From assembly GCF_001625305.1 (NCBI RefSeq), contig NW_017803843.1:62001-126000 (forward strand): a stretch of 64,000 bases of DNA. Reading direction: 5' to 3'. This DNA comes from Branchiostoma belcheri. Taxonomy: Eukaryota > Chordata > Leptocardii > Amphioxiformes > Branchiostomatidae. The notes beneath the pieces were generated by a model, which did no database searches, had not been told where the DNA came from, and saw only the letters and a program-made list of their open reading frames with translations. This document shows, piece by piece, positions 1 to 11,850 of this stretch (position 1 is the first letter of the stretch; the number at the start of each line of letters is the position of its first letter). The position numbers and the translations under genes were made by a program.

Positions 1-19
1 CTTATACTGGATGACAGTT

Positions 20-340
20 CCAGCACTTAACCTGTCCTTGGTACTGAAATGTCAGCTACATCACATGTACTGTCCTTGTTACTGAATTAGAGCTACACTA
101 AACTAACTGTCCTTAGTACTGGATGACAGTTACAGCACTTAACCTGTCCTTGGTACTGATATGTTAGCTACAACACACGTACTGTCCTTGGTACTGAATT
201 AAAGCTACAACACCCTTACTGTCCTTAGTACTAAGTAACATCTTCACCACTCTTCCTGTCCTTGGTACTGAATGACAGATACAGTACCATTCCTGTCCTT
301 GGTACTGAATGACAGCCAGATCACAATGAAACACAGTAAC
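20..340. repeat. Minisatellite, about 36-40 bp unit, in RhoBTB intron
   Basis: Eight or nine diverged direct copies of a unit built around tgtccttggtactgaa followed by a gctacarcac-like half. Copies start near 26, 68, 108, 145, 181, 218, 254 and 290. The array ends about 60 bp before the second RhoBTB coding exon (403-506) and lies in the intron downstream of it on the minus strand. The open frames across it are products of the repeat, not genes. Confidence 0.85.
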
Positions 341-402
341 AGATGAAGACATACAAAACCACATCACACATTAACTCAGCACTATAATCGTTTCAATCCT
401 AC

Positions 403-1015
403 CTTCCATAGGCAAACCTCCTGTCCTTCTCATGGTCACCAAACGTGTCCCACAGTCGCAGGGACACATGCACACCATCCACTATGTCATAGGACCGCTC
501 CAATATCTGTGAACATTTACAATTACCAATTAATGGCTTCAACACTGAACTACATGTATCAAACAGTGGTAATCACATGTTCTGTTCGTACATTGCGTTA
601 AAGCACCGTGCAGTTGGATAAAAAACAAATACTACCAGGTTTACAAATGAATAACCATCCACTTGCCCAAATTAAGTCTCCATACTTACTAGTCTATGAG
701 TGGACTTGCTTAGGCCTCATGCTGTAATGCTTTCACAACTGCATGGCCACAAGGCTTCAGAAATGGAGAAGTGCATTGCCCTATACAGTGTCCAAAGGTT
801 ATGGGAAGATTTTAACTGACCCTTACCTGTGGAGAGATCTGGTACTGGTCGATGGCCCAGACTGTGGGCACGTGAGTCGCCAGCAGCTGCTGCTTGGTGA
901 TGGGCGTGGCGCAGGCGCGGGCACAGATGAGTCGAGTCTTCCCCACGGCGTTGTCCCCCACCACCACACACTTCACTAGCTCCACCAGGTGAGGCCGCTG
1001 ATTCAGCAGAGCCAT
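403..1015 (-). CDS. RHOBTB: RhoBTB-family atypical Rho GTPase, N-terminal exons (partial)
   Basis: Two coding exons on the minus strand. Exon 1 is 1015-827 (63 codons, phase 0; acceptor TTGCAG just upstream of 1028, donor GTAAGG at 826-821). Exon 2 is 506-403 (acceptor ACAG, donor GTAGGA). Exon 1 carries the P-loop GDNAVGKT (residues about 20-27) and the blocks RLICARAC and [15 protein letters not shown], diagnostic of RhoBTB rather than Rho, Rac or Ras. Exon 2 continues with [20 protein letters not shown], where DTFGDH replaces the usual DTAG switch II, also a RhoBTB trait. The start is the first in-frame ATG after the acceptor, so the 5'UTR is spliced. In known RhoBTB proteins the GTPase domain is followed by two BTB domains and the protein is an adaptor for Cullin-3 ubiquitin ligases; those exons would lie left of position 1. 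Vertebrate RHOBTB1 and RHOBTB2 cannot be told apart here. Confidence 0.93.
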
Positions 1016-1058
1016 GCCACACGCATTCCTGCAATAATAAAGGAGAGCCCTGAAAATC

Positions 1059-1428
1059 ATGAAACTTTCTCCAACTGGTCTGTCCAAGGCACGCATCCAA
1101 CCTTTGGACCACCGCAGGAAAGTTGGTGCATTGACTCTCTTCCACCGTATGTACCACAGAGAGGCACCAGCCCTGCTAAACGACCTTGTTCCTAAACACA
1201 AAGAGGTGCGGCGGGTGACACGCCAGTCAAAATCCCATCACGAAAACACTCTGGTGGTCCCTGTCTCCCACACCAACAACCATGTGAGAACTTTTGTACC
1301 AACGACTGTTAGGCTCTGGAACAGTCTTCCAAGGGAGATCGCTAAGATCAGGGACATAGGGGAATAAGATATAGTGTTCCAGAAAATGCAGTCCATTGCT
1401 TCCTGTAAATTTTCTTGGATGGCTAGCC
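1059..1428 (+). mobile_element. 3' coding remnant of a non-LTR (LINE-like) retrotransposon
   Basis: An open frame from 1059 to 1365 encodes a peptide with [26 protein letters not shown] and RTFVPTTVRLWNSLPREI. This is the typical C-terminal tail after the reverse transcriptase domain of LINE ORF2 proteins (R.F.P...RLWNSLP). A TAA stop is followed in the same frame by a further tail-like stretch (DIVFQKMQ) to about 1428. No catalytic reverse transcriptase motif is present, so this is a dead fragment. It lies in the intron upstream of RhoBTB coding exon 1, antisense to that gene. Confidence 0.75.
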
Positions 1429-1515
1429 TCCTGTGCATGCCTCAGGGCAAGTGGGAGTTTTGACACAGTGTTTTGTAGAATTTTTAATGCGTTATTTTGC
1501 CGGCCATGTGGCATT
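1424..1515. repeat. Half-copy of the TAGCCTCCTGTGCAGGC foldback MITE
   Basis: The stretch starting gctagcctcctgtgcatgcc, then agaatttttaatgcgttattttgccggccatgt, follows the same order of blocks as the left arm of the palindromic element at 10415-10618. The opposite arm is missing, so this is a diverged, truncated relative. Confidence 0.6.
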
Positions 1516-1802
1516 TCTAAAATAATAATAGTTTATTTAGTTCTCTGTAGCACATGTACAGACTCAAAGTGCCCTGCATCGGGCACTGAATTGTCCTGTC
1601 ATTTACACATTTATCTCAGCATTCCATAGTACTTAAATGTATAGTTAAAATACGCCGCTGGAACTACTGGGTAAAATACGATAAAAGCTGACATAAGGAT
1701 AAAGGCTAGTAAAATACATACACATGCGGGCGATATAAAAGACACAGGGAGAAGTGATGTATAGGGAAAAGTCGTATAATGGACATGAATTTCTGTGGTG
1801 AA

Positions 1803-1862
1803 ACAATGTTCTAGAAAATGCAGTCCCCTGCTTCTCCTGTAATTATCTTGCATGGTAGCGTG
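1803..1862 (+). repeat. Second copy of the LINE tail
   Basis: The block tgttctagaaaatgcagtcc and the following about 35 bp repeat, in the same orientation, the tail at 1371-1428 (tgttccagaaaatgcagtcc). Only the last 50-60 bp is shared, so this is a separate truncated insertion or a partial duplication. Confidence 0.6.
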
Positions 1863-2120
1863 TGTAGCAAGAACTACAGAGAGCGACATTCAGTGGCTGA
1901 CAGAAGTCATGAGAAGTGGAGAAAGTTGTAAACTGTTTTTCAAGATCAAAAGGGCGTATCAAGAACGGAACAGAATATTACAAAAACTTTCACACATCAT
2001 ACATCAAATGATATTGTCAGCTTTACTGCTGACCTCTATTAACATTCATTAACCTCTGAAATAACCCATTTCAAGATATTTTTAATGGAATAATGCACCC
2101 CACATATCAAAACTATTATA

Positions 2121-2164
2121 CACTGTATGCATACCTAGCCTGGGGGCTAGGTATGCATACAGTG
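2121..2164. repeat. Perfect 20-bp hairpin
   Basis: The arm cactgtatgcatacctagcc (2121-2140) is followed after 4 bases by its exact reverse complement (2145-2164). The motif cctagcctg recurs just after. It is probably the collapsed core of a small foldback element. Confidence 0.85.
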
Positions 2165-2599
2165 TATACCTAGCCTGCTGCAGTAGATATTTTCCAAACA
2201 CACTATTTTTCAAAGTGGCAGACTTAAATATGTGTTAATGGAGGTTATGTGTACTAAAAAATAATGCCAGCACAGGAACCAAACACATATCTAGGTTAAA
2301 GATATCAAAATGCAAAATCAATAAATCCTTCCAACCAGAATTTCCAATTGTTTGTGGAAATTCCTCCTAATTTAATCTTCTAAGTGTCAGCCTACTACAA
2401 AAGGCTGCAAAACCAGTCTGAGGGTATTCAACTATGTTACAGTATCTCTGCATCTGTCCAGTCAATTAGGTGAGAACTAAGCGACTGACTGGTGAATAAT
2501 GGAGCTAGAGTATATAATGCCCTCCAGCACACCGCTAATGGATTTTCTGAAAAAAAAGTCTTGAAGTACAAAGACCACATACCTCTAATTCATGCTGGC

Positions 2600-2870
2600 T
2601 TTGGTCAGATTCTGAGTCCTTTGAAATCCTGTCATTCTGCCTGTCAATCTTCCCCATCCACGTGCTGTCAACCCACGTGCTTGTCCAGACAAACAGACAC
2701 ACAAACCCACAGCTCAGCCACCCAAAACAACACTCCCGTACCCGGAAGTAATCATGAAAAATCCATCACAAATCCCGTCCATTTGCAAAATTTCACAAAG
2801 GAAGATAATGCACACGCGTGCACCCAGCTGATAGTCATGCGGTCTTGTTTGAAATATGGCTGCTGGTAGG
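2600..2870. repeat. Diverged interspersed repeat, also at 27940-28060
   Basis: The stretch with cctgtcaatcttccccatcc, acgtgctgtcaacc, agacaaacag and cacagctcagc matches, in the same order, 27950-28060 (cctgtcaatcgtttccccgcc, acgtgctgtcaacc, acaaacagata, cacagttcagc). The family is not recognised. The open frames over both copies (2492-2869 and 27859-28425) are judged non-genic. Confidence 0.6.
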
Positions 2871-3506
2871 GGTCCCTATGGTGTTTGAACCATGAACCTG
2901 ACAGCTCTTAAAAACCTTGTCTTATGGCATTGGAAAACTCCTTAAGAGCCCTAGGGGTGGCTTGAAACATCAAGCCTAGTGGGTCATCTATAAATACATT
3001 GTACATACACAGGGAGGTCCTACAGCTAATCCTATAATCCCCTTCACCACACATTGGCTTATCACATTCAAAAACTGGGCTTGGAATCATACATGGGAAT
3101 GTGATGTATAAGTCTAGTCACATGCAGCAAAGCTACCGTATCAATGCTTAATATACCATGTCACAGCAGGGCTTGTAATTTATTTTTGGGAATATGTATG
3201 CTGCTATACTTTATAATCCTGTAATATACCTAAATTAAATTAAACAAGTGCTTTTAAAAAAAGCTGACATTTCGGCTGACGAAGGTTTTACTGCCGTTAT
3301 TGAGGTAGAAGTTGTTGAAATGATATTACCCAAGTTGATGAAATTGGTACGAGACCACTTAAAGAAGAAAACACATCTGATAAAAAAAGCAAAACAGCGG
3401 ATGTTAAAAAGAAAATTTAAAAAACTCATACGTCGGGACTTGAACAATTAGTTTTTGAGTGTTAAAAGCAAAACAGCGATTGCTAAAAAGAAAATTAAAA
3501 AAAGCT

Positions 3507-3800
3507 CCTCTCCGGGGATCGAACTTGCTATGTGCAAACCCCGCCACGTGCACCGCAAAAAAAGAAATTAAAAAAAAGAACATTAAAAAAAATAAAAAAA
3601 GAAAATTAAAAAAATTAAAAAAAAAAGAAAAATTAGAGAAAAANAANNNNNNNNNNNNNNNNNNNNAAAATTAAAAAAAATAAAAAAAAAAGAAAATTAA
3701 AAAAAAAAGTTCCTCACCGGGGATCGAACTCTCAATGTCTAGACCCCGCCACGTGCACCGCCACTCATCTAGCAACTCTACTCGTTGAGCTATCTCATTA
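3507..3800 (-). repeat. tRNA-like repeat pair in A-rich DNA, with assembly gap
   Basis: Read on the minus strand, 3800-3711 contains an A-box-like TAGCTCAACGAG and a B-box AGTTCGATCCC about 50 bases apart, as in a tRNA or tRNA-derived SINE head. A partial second copy (3558-3507, same GTTCGATCCCCGG and GCACGTGGCGGGG blocks) lies beyond a long AAATTAAAA tract that holds undetermined bases (3644, 3647-3666). I do not call a functional tRNA because no proper acceptor stem pairing is seen. Confidence 0.6.
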
Positions 3801-4304
3801 AGTCATTGTGGAGCGCCTAAACAACATACTATATATATAGCCATCCGAGAAAATTGGGCAGGTCCGAGCGAATTATGATTGAAACATGAAAGCCCGTCTT
3901 TAAACAGAGTAAGTATCAAACGTATTGACATTCCTGAGTAAGAACAATGCAACAGGCAAACATAAAAGTGCAAACATAATAGAGAAACTTCGCCAGGACA
4001 TGCAACAACGTCATCTAGCGACAGGCGGCATTATTGTCGTCATTAACATAATTTATGCAATTATCTTTAGATTTGTGGTACGATCAATAAATTAGCGCCT
4101 AAAAACTTATGCAACCATACTTCGATCAATATTATGTCACTAGATGAGACTGTTACTACATAAAGTTTCTTTTTGTAAAGAACATGGATTAAAATGGCAG
4201 CAAGTCTATTGCTTATGCCACAAACCGGAAAGAAGTTAAGAGGTATTGCATGGCCTGCAGTATTACCAAACTACCAAAGAAAGAAGGATAGAATCCGTCT
4301 TACT

Positions 4305-4332
4305 ACATTTCGGCGCGCATGCGCCGAAATGT
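4305..4332. repeat. Perfect 12-bp inverted repeat, GC-rich core
   Basis: ACATTTCGGCGC (4305-4316), a 4-base loop GCAT, then GCGCCGAAATGT (4321-4332). It stands alone in AT-rich intronic DNA. It could be an end remnant of a transposon or a fold-back RNA element; no further evidence. Confidence 0.8.
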
Positions 4333-4668
4333 AAAAAATTATATGCAAAGGAAGTACTTTGGATGCACAATATAGGATGAACTGGTAAGCCAGCAATAAT
4401 TTATTTAAAACTTTACTGTCCCTCAAAACTAATCTGGATTCTACAGCTAACTTTTAAAACTTTTAAACAAGTAATACAAGAAACTTCAAGGTTACTAGAG
4501 GATGTTTAGTACTTATATGTACATGTATATAACCCTACATAAATATCTAGGTGCACTGGTGTACCTACAATCGAGAATTTCATGTACATGTACATGAACT
4601 AGCTGAGCTCCAGTTTTGGGTGCAAAAAGTACAATTTTTTAAAAAATTACTCATGTATGTACCCAATA

Positions 4669-4937
4669 TATTGAGCCAGCACGTCGGCAGAACGCAGCGC
4701 CTGCGCAGAACCCCGTATTTTCGCGTTTTTTGTTTGGTTTTTGGTCAACGTTGCATCAGAATTTTGCCTGTTGCAGAGGATATTCTTTCCGACACAACAT
4801 TTGGAAACTACTGTCGAAATGCTAACCTTATATGAGCGAATACGACCTTCTATGAGACATTCTGCCGAAATGCTATGTACAACACATTACGGGTTTCGCG
4901 CAGGTGCAGGACGTTCTGCCGACGTGCTTATTGAGCC
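4669..4937. mobile_element. MITE with 9-bp target duplication (Mutator-like), copy 1
   Basis: The element spans 4678-4928 (251 bp). The left end AGCACGTCGGCAGAACG is the inverse of the right end CGTTCTGCCGACGTGCT, and a second inner pair (GCCTGCGC and GCGCAGG) continues the terminal repeat. It is flanked by the exact 9-bp direct repeat TATTGAGCC (4669-4677 and 4929-4937). A 9-bp duplication is the hallmark of Mutator-type transposition. There is no transposase ORF. A second copy lies at 46697-46971. Confidence 0.9.
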
Positions 4938-4939
4938 CA

Positions 4940-7900
4940 TACTAAACAAACAACCTACCTAAGGGCTAATTCTTCAGCATTTCATGGCAAATACAGGAAG
5001 ACATATATTGATTTTGCACAATTGATTGTTGATTTACAAATCAATAAAACAAGGGAACCTTTTCTTCTCTTTTCATATGTATTGGTTCAAAGAAGTGGAG
5101 AATTGATTGTCAAAGATCCCCCCATGGCTTGTGACATAGATTTAGGAATTCATACGATAATTTTACACAGTAAATATTGGCAGAAAAACATTGGACTACT
5201 TGGGTGGGAATCCAGCTACTGACCAGTCCAATATATAGGTCATACCCAACATTACTAGCTTGTTTGGTTGCTCCGCATTTCTAATGACTCTAGAAATTGT
5301 GAATGAATTTTATGGCTTTTTGATGGCCTAATACTCTAAGTTGTAATCATTGATTACAAGTACAGTAATAAATCTATGAACAGACCTGAGCCACAGCCCC
5401 TAGCAGCTAGCCGGTGGTGTTAGGTTACAATTATACAGCTTATTGTAATTATAAATAGACCTGAACTCAAAGTGTCAAAGAGTCTCTTCCACCATCAATA
5501 TGGCTTAAAAATAGTACCACTAATGGAGGTAAGCCAGCTTATATGACAACTCCTAATTGTCATCCAACTGTCATCCGGTTATGTTATTTGGGATGAACTA
5601 ATCGATGAAGTGCTTATCATCCATGAGATCCATTACTGTGGACCACGTTATTCTAGGCTTATTATCTAATAGTATATACAACACACATGGCCCAAAGCTC
5701 AGCTGTGTGCACATAGCTACCGGTATGTCAATGTTTGCTAAAAATGAATTTTGCAAAAGAAAATGTCAGTGGTATACCTCCAACCTGTGTGCAATCTGGA
5801 AGTGAGTGGGCCTTATTATTTCCTTATTAAGGGGTTTTAATTCAATCAGTTCCCAGCAATATGGCGCAATCTGTCATATCCATTTTTCCAAAAAGCAAAA
5901 TAGCAACAATGACCAATTGTTCACATTCCTCTAAAGTATAAAGCACTGTCACATTCAGAAATGGTATGATTTCCTTTCCACATGTTCTAAGTTGACCAGG
6001 AACCTTATGAAAGTTGTAAAATACAGTGGAGTACATTACGGTCAATTTTATGTTCCATTTAAATTCGCCCAATTCCATTAGGCCTGTTGAGAGTCAGGCT
6101 CAGGCATGACAAGTTGTACTTATAAGCCAGAATTCATACATTTGTTGGCCATCATCTGAATTGGATCTACGCAGAACGTGGTCGGAATGCTTACCATACC
6201 CTTGACCCAGCCAATATCCATTTCTCAGTCTTAACATTATATAAGTATATATATATGTCTGTCTGTCTGTACAAGCTGGATACATTTTCAGATATCAAAG
6301 GAACATCTCTCCAAAACAAGTCAAAAATCCTAAATGATACAATACATGGCAAATACTGGCATTTTTTACTGTCCAGGGCCATTTCAACATAGAGAATAAT
6401 AGTGGACAATTGACTTATTGAGTTTTTTCCCTTTTACTGTTACGAGAAGAAGTATGGCTTTGAACGTTTCAAGGGTCATGATCAGTTGCATGGGACATGG
6501 GCAAGATGCTAGCACACGATGCTGATACAAGCTGTACTGTAACAGTGAATATAATACTGTAACATGGGTTCGGAAAAGCTGATGATAGATCTACAAGAAT
6601 TCAACACAACACCACAAACATATACATGAAGGAAACCACACCTAAAACAGGGCACATTTCTAACATCAGGAAGTAGCTGGTAAGTTGCCAGACTGCCTGT
6701 GGGATGGATTACCTGATCAGGATTTTCATGCATGTTGGAATTATTGGACAGATTTTCAAGGAAACAAAAAGACTATCTATGCCATGTTTGAACTGAGCTT
6801 TCTTAAATAATGGCTATACATGTCATAATACTATGGCTGTGTGTACTAGCTACATTTAATGTTAGTAGTAACCAGTAAAAATCACCTCATCAAGAGCACA
6901 CTGGTGATGGTTCGAATTCTGTACCATCCTTCACAGCTATACATGAATCCTCTGCACAATGTTTTGCTTACATTTGCATTTAGGAGTCATCTATAAAATA
7001 TAATATTGCTACATTCTGTTTTATAAGTAAAGGAACAGACCTACATACAATGTATATAAAGTTAATGCACACATAAATGCACCAGTCAGCCATGCTCTAC
7101 ACAAAACTGCAATGTCATTACCGTGCTATTGCCGTAAATGGTCCATTCAAAATGCACTGCTGGATAGTATCGAAGGCATCATAACAGAAGCTGACCTGGA
7201 AGACTTGGGGTATTGTGGATGGAATGAAGAATACACCTGAGTCACTGATAGCAGGCTGATTGGGCCAATTCCTCGGCAGGTTTTCTCATTTCCTGTGCCT
7301 GAGCCATCCTTTTTACATCGCACCGCCGTATAATTCACCATTAGACCGCGTAAAGATTGATATGTAAGTCACTACACAACTCCAGTCTGCTCCTGCTGTC
7401 TGTTTTAACACCGATGACGCACGCAAAGTAAGTGGGGAGCTAGGTTGGACCTGGCTGGAATACTAAAAGGGAAATCACACAAACCCGATACAGTTCCTGT
7501 TTCAGGAGGGTTCTAAAAATGTGTACTAAAGTGAAGAGTCCATCCCCATCCTACATTGACAATTGTATAAAACAGACTAAACAAATCAATTTGAGATCAT
7601 GCATATTATATATAATCAATATGCGATGGACTTCTTGCATCTTATTTCTTGGTCCTTCTAGTAGTACTAGTAGTAGTGGCTTTTCAAAAGGTATCGTACA
7701 GATTCAATCTGTATACTAGTATTAATATTATAACAATCATACCTTTCCAAACATATGGCACAGTACTTACTATAGCAATAATACCAAGCATGTAATATGC
7801 AAAATTGAAAAATGTCAGAAAACTTGGAACATTTTTACTAAATGCAATCTGTACATACAACCTTCCAAAATGTTAGTCTAAACAGATTTTTACAACGGCA

Positions 7901-10400
7901 TCAGAAGAATCCTATTCAATTTAATCACAGATCTTGTGTAAAGTTAAGATAAGTTGGTAGCAGCGGTAGACACATGATCCAGGAATGACACCTGACTTTT
8001 GGCCTACCTTTTATGTTGATCGATGACAACATATCATTGATACTGACGGATAGACCTGCTTCTATATATATTCCCGAGAATATATAAATAATTAAAAGTT
8101 TTGCACTTTGCTTGTCATTTTTGTTGAAGTTAAGAGTCACCTTTCTGCAAAAGCTAACATCACATGATCCAGCAGTAATACTTTTTGAAAAATAAAGATT
8201 GTAGTTTCCCAGTCATAACTTGTAATGACTTGCAATTGTAGCTGCCTGTTGTTTTACATGTAACGTTAGATAAGATGACATCATGACAATGGCATTCTCC
8301 TTCTGTTTCGACAGCGATGTAACTTGCCAGGAACAGGGCCAGGAACAGGGCACCAGAAAACATCTATATAAGGACAGAGAACTGCGGTTGGAATGCTCTA
8401 TTTGATGGTTAAACTCCGTAATCTGTTTGACAGGGTAAGCACAATGGCCGCACAGCTGTTGCCGTGCGGAGACTACATCCTGTGTGGTTCGTGAGAGCCT
8501 GCGCATGAATCAGTAATATGAACATTTTTCTGACAATACCAATTTGATGCAGCGTTCCTCTGGGGACCGAAGTCTATTGCTGCACTGTCAGCTTTCACAA
8601 GACGGCAGACAACTTGTGATCAGGACTCCAGCCGGTCCAACGTCAAGGGCAGAATACTAAATCTGGATGGGTCGAATCCAAACCTGTAACGTTATATTGA
8701 CCTGCAGCAATTCCTCTAGTGTTGTGGGCTCCTGTTCAATGTATCTTTTGTCCTTTGCATAGTAACTGTACTCAGTGGTATGTCATGTATGTCACAAATG
8801 TCATTAGAGTGAGGGTGGTCAAATATCTAATCCCAGACACTGACATACTGTTGATCACGTTGGAAACAAGATATTTCAGTTGCCAGGCTGTAGGTACATA
8901 TAAGAAATCATTAGCTACAATCCAACTCCCTAGCAACTTGCAATTACAAATACACTTAATTCACCAACAATACAGCATGAATTCCCCATGTGTGTGGTTA
9001 TATTAAGGTAATCAATATTTGTTAAGCAAACAAACCAAGCTGTACATTCTTTCTTAGAGACACATTAACCCAAGGAGGTTAAAGGCTTGATTAATCACAT
9101 ACAACAAGCAGTACTACAAAATGTATATACAGTTAACAGAACAACTGTACAACACTGTGAAAATAGATCAAAGAGTTTTGTATCAAAACCTGCCTTTATG
9201 TCATGTGCTCAGGCCAGGAAGGTAATTGTCCTCTCCCCATGAAAACCATAGCGTTCCCTTGATGATCGTTGTTATCAAAAGCATCTGGTGTAAAAACCAA
9301 TTATAAATCCCGTCTGCACAGACATCAAAACAACTGCCTTGATTTGCACAGTTGGATGAAGACAATCGAGAAGCATACCCTCAACACACCCATCCCTTGC
9401 ACTGATATCGGAACTCTACATCACATTGCATCTATAGACTATATATCTATACACAGAGTCTGCATGCCTGTTTCCATGAGGGGTAGCGAGCCATTTTAAT
9501 TCACCATTAATCCTAGCCGACTGCTTCAATTCAACCTTAAATGCGTTGTTGGGAAATTCTTTGTGAAGAGTAATTGGTAGTACGTTCCATGTCCTTCCTT
9601 GTTTGTTATCCTGAATTCATCGTTATTGAAAAAATTATTCCTATCACATAGTCGAATGCCAGACTGCCCAAAAATCATAACAGAGAAATCAAGGTCCACA
9701 GGCTACTTTTCTAGACACCCCATGAATACAAAAGAATATTCCAAAGAAGTTGCTTCCAAAGCCTTATACATAGACAACTTAAGTTGATTTTCCGTTATGC
9801 ACTGCGGGTCTGCCTGAATTTACAGTTAAATTATCAGTTGCCAGGATCACCCATTACATTTTGATTTTAAGAATAATTCATACTATAGAAATACTTTTTC
9901 CATAGGATCATAGAGTAAACAGACTATAAATCCATGTTTTGTTGTGACTACATCAGGGACTGGGCTCTCTGCCAGCTGCTAGCTGTGTCTAAAGATGCTG
10001 AGAGTGAAACAAGAATCCAGTAGAGAAAAATATTTACAAGGTACTGAATGTGCATATAATCACAATGAATGGTACAGGTTCCTGAAATGTGTGGTATTAC
10101 TGATATCACATTTCTGTCAAAATAAAAGGCCTGGAGTCACTAATGAATGGGGAGGAGAGTGTTTGTTTATGTGCAGCCTGTAAATTGATCTGGGCCACAT
10201 CTTGAGGGCAGCTAACCTCTGGGGCCCTGCCACTTACAGATACACAAACCTGCACAGCTGGATACAAGGATAAGGACTAAAGGAGTGGTCTGACAGCTTT
10301 CTCCTGTCCAATGGATTCAGCAATCTTGGGGTGGCATTGGGCTATGGTGGTCTGGAGGGGGTGTCATGGGAGGGGGTACGGTAGGGTAGGCAGTGCTCCT
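4940..10400. other. Intronic or intergenic DNA without recognised genes
   Basis: No ORF here shows a protein family motif, consistent codon use or convincing splice signals. Seen are a short tctg/atat run near 6246-6270 and scattered AT-rich sequence. The minus-strand frame at 8363-8160 begins with a signal-peptide-like hydrophobic stretch but lacks support. If the exon proposed at 11499-11700 belongs to RhoBTB, this is its large first intron. Confidence 0.6.
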
Positions 10401-10406
10401 GTCTTT

Positions 10407-10626
10407 AACTCAGCTAGCCTCCTGTGCAGGCCCTGCGATGGTGGGGAAGAGTTTTTAACGCATTATTTTATAGCCGGCCATCCTACATAGCCGCCGAGAG
10501 AAGGTTCCTTTCCGCCCACGGGAACCTTCTCTCGGCAGCTATGTAGGATGGCCGGCTATATTAAAATAATGCGTTAAAAAACTCTTCCCCACCGCCGCGG
10601 GGCCTGCACAGGAGGCTAGGCTCAGC
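10407..10626. mobile_element. Long-palindrome foldback MITE, hAT-like
   Basis: The element 10415-10618 is an almost complete palindrome. The left arm starts TAGCCTCCTGTGCAGGCC and runs through gagtttttaacgcattattt and gccggccatcctacatag to a 10-base centre, then returns as the complement. The flanks AACTCAGC (10407-10414) and GGCTCAGC (10619-10626) share six of eight bases, consistent with a decayed 8-bp target duplication. There is no coding capacity. Relatives are at 14599-14756 and the half at 1424-1515. Confidence 0.88.
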
Positions 10627-11498
10627 AAGGAATTGACAGTGAAAGCAACTCTCTATTAAAGCAGAGGTTGATGGGGGAAGATCGTTACCTTTTTATATAT
10701 GGCCCTTTTTTTTGCCCCTACCCCCTTGGGTGGCGCATGGACCCTCTCTGACCAATGGATATTGTCTTTTTGCAACCCTAGGATCTGCTTGGAGATTAAG
10801 TAAAAGCTTGATGTATCCAAGGTATCAGACATACATGAATAACAGTAGGCATAAAATTAATTTTTTTTACAGAGTGGTGGTGCAGAAAATAACAAATCTG
10901 AGTAATCCTGCTTATCTAAATACTTCTAAAATCAGATTTTTAAATCCTCATCTTTTCTTTCCAAAAATATTCTGAATACAGATAAGACTGTTTCCTGTGC
11001 ACGGATTCAAAACAATGCATGCATAACCTAAAATTCCAATAATGGAAATATGAAACTCTTGATCTAGGTCAAGTGCGACTGTAATGTCTAGCTACGTGTG
11101 TGTAGTAACGTTAGGGTTGAGGAAGGAACGTACATTTGTACATTGGCATAACATTGGACGATCTGTAATGGATCAGGGTATCCAGGTCAGCTTACGTAAG
11201 TTACACTATGTAAAGAGCAGTGCCAAATTCTCTGAAATCGTTTTGACAGCACGTAACGTAACTACAAACTGCACCCCACTGACATGACTGTAGGCACGCA
11301 AACCCCAGGGAGTTCCTCGGGTTAGAAGTTCAACATTACGGAAGACAAACAGCGTCTGGCAACAACATAATGTTGTAACGAGCGAGGCGTCGTCTGCACA
11401 ATTAGTAAGACGGATCAAATTATGCCGGGCTCAGCGGTTGGTGCCTGCGGTAATTAAAGCCTGCTAAAGTCGGTGACAGTAAGCTTTCCCCCTTACCT

Positions 11499-11850
11499 GA
11501 CGAATCTAGGAGCTCAATCTCGAGTAGTCTCCCCGAAAATGCGCCCACAGCAGCCTGTAGCACCGCCTCAGACAGATCTTTGCTCGTCTGACGGTGCAAA
11601 GGGAAAGAAGACCGTGGCCATCTCGCAGGAAAACGGGTGGTTTGTGTGCCCGCGTTCTGGAGACATCCACGAAAATCGGGGGGTATTAAATGAGACGACA
11701 GTGGGATCACAAGGAAGGGATCAGCGGGATCTGACGACGGCGGGATCCCTGAGATCTGGGGCCTAGCCGCAGGATCTGAGAATAACGGGATCCTGGTGAG
11801 ATCAGACGCCAGCCAGCAGGATCACGGAACCGGATGGGACGGATCCTGCA
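11499..11850 (-). promoter_or_regulatory. Candidate promoter and 5' non-coding exon (RhoBTB?)
   Basis: On the minus strand a strong donor, GATTCGTCAG|GTAAGG, ends an exon-like GC-rich stretch at about 11499. The stretch immediately upstream (to about 11710) is open and rich in CpG. Further upstream, 11703-11848 holds ten GATC motifs. The next coding sequence on this strand is RhoBTB exon 1 (acceptor at about 1029), whose start codon follows a splice site, so a 5'UTR exon must exist upstream. The 10.5-kb link is an inference that a transcript would have to confirm. Confidence 0.4.

Noticed and set aside
3711..3800. Functional tRNA gene on the minus strand
   Set aside because: A-box and B-box are present but no acceptor-stem pairing could be made out, and a second degraded copy lies nearby in A-rich DNA, so a tRNA-derived repeat is the better call.
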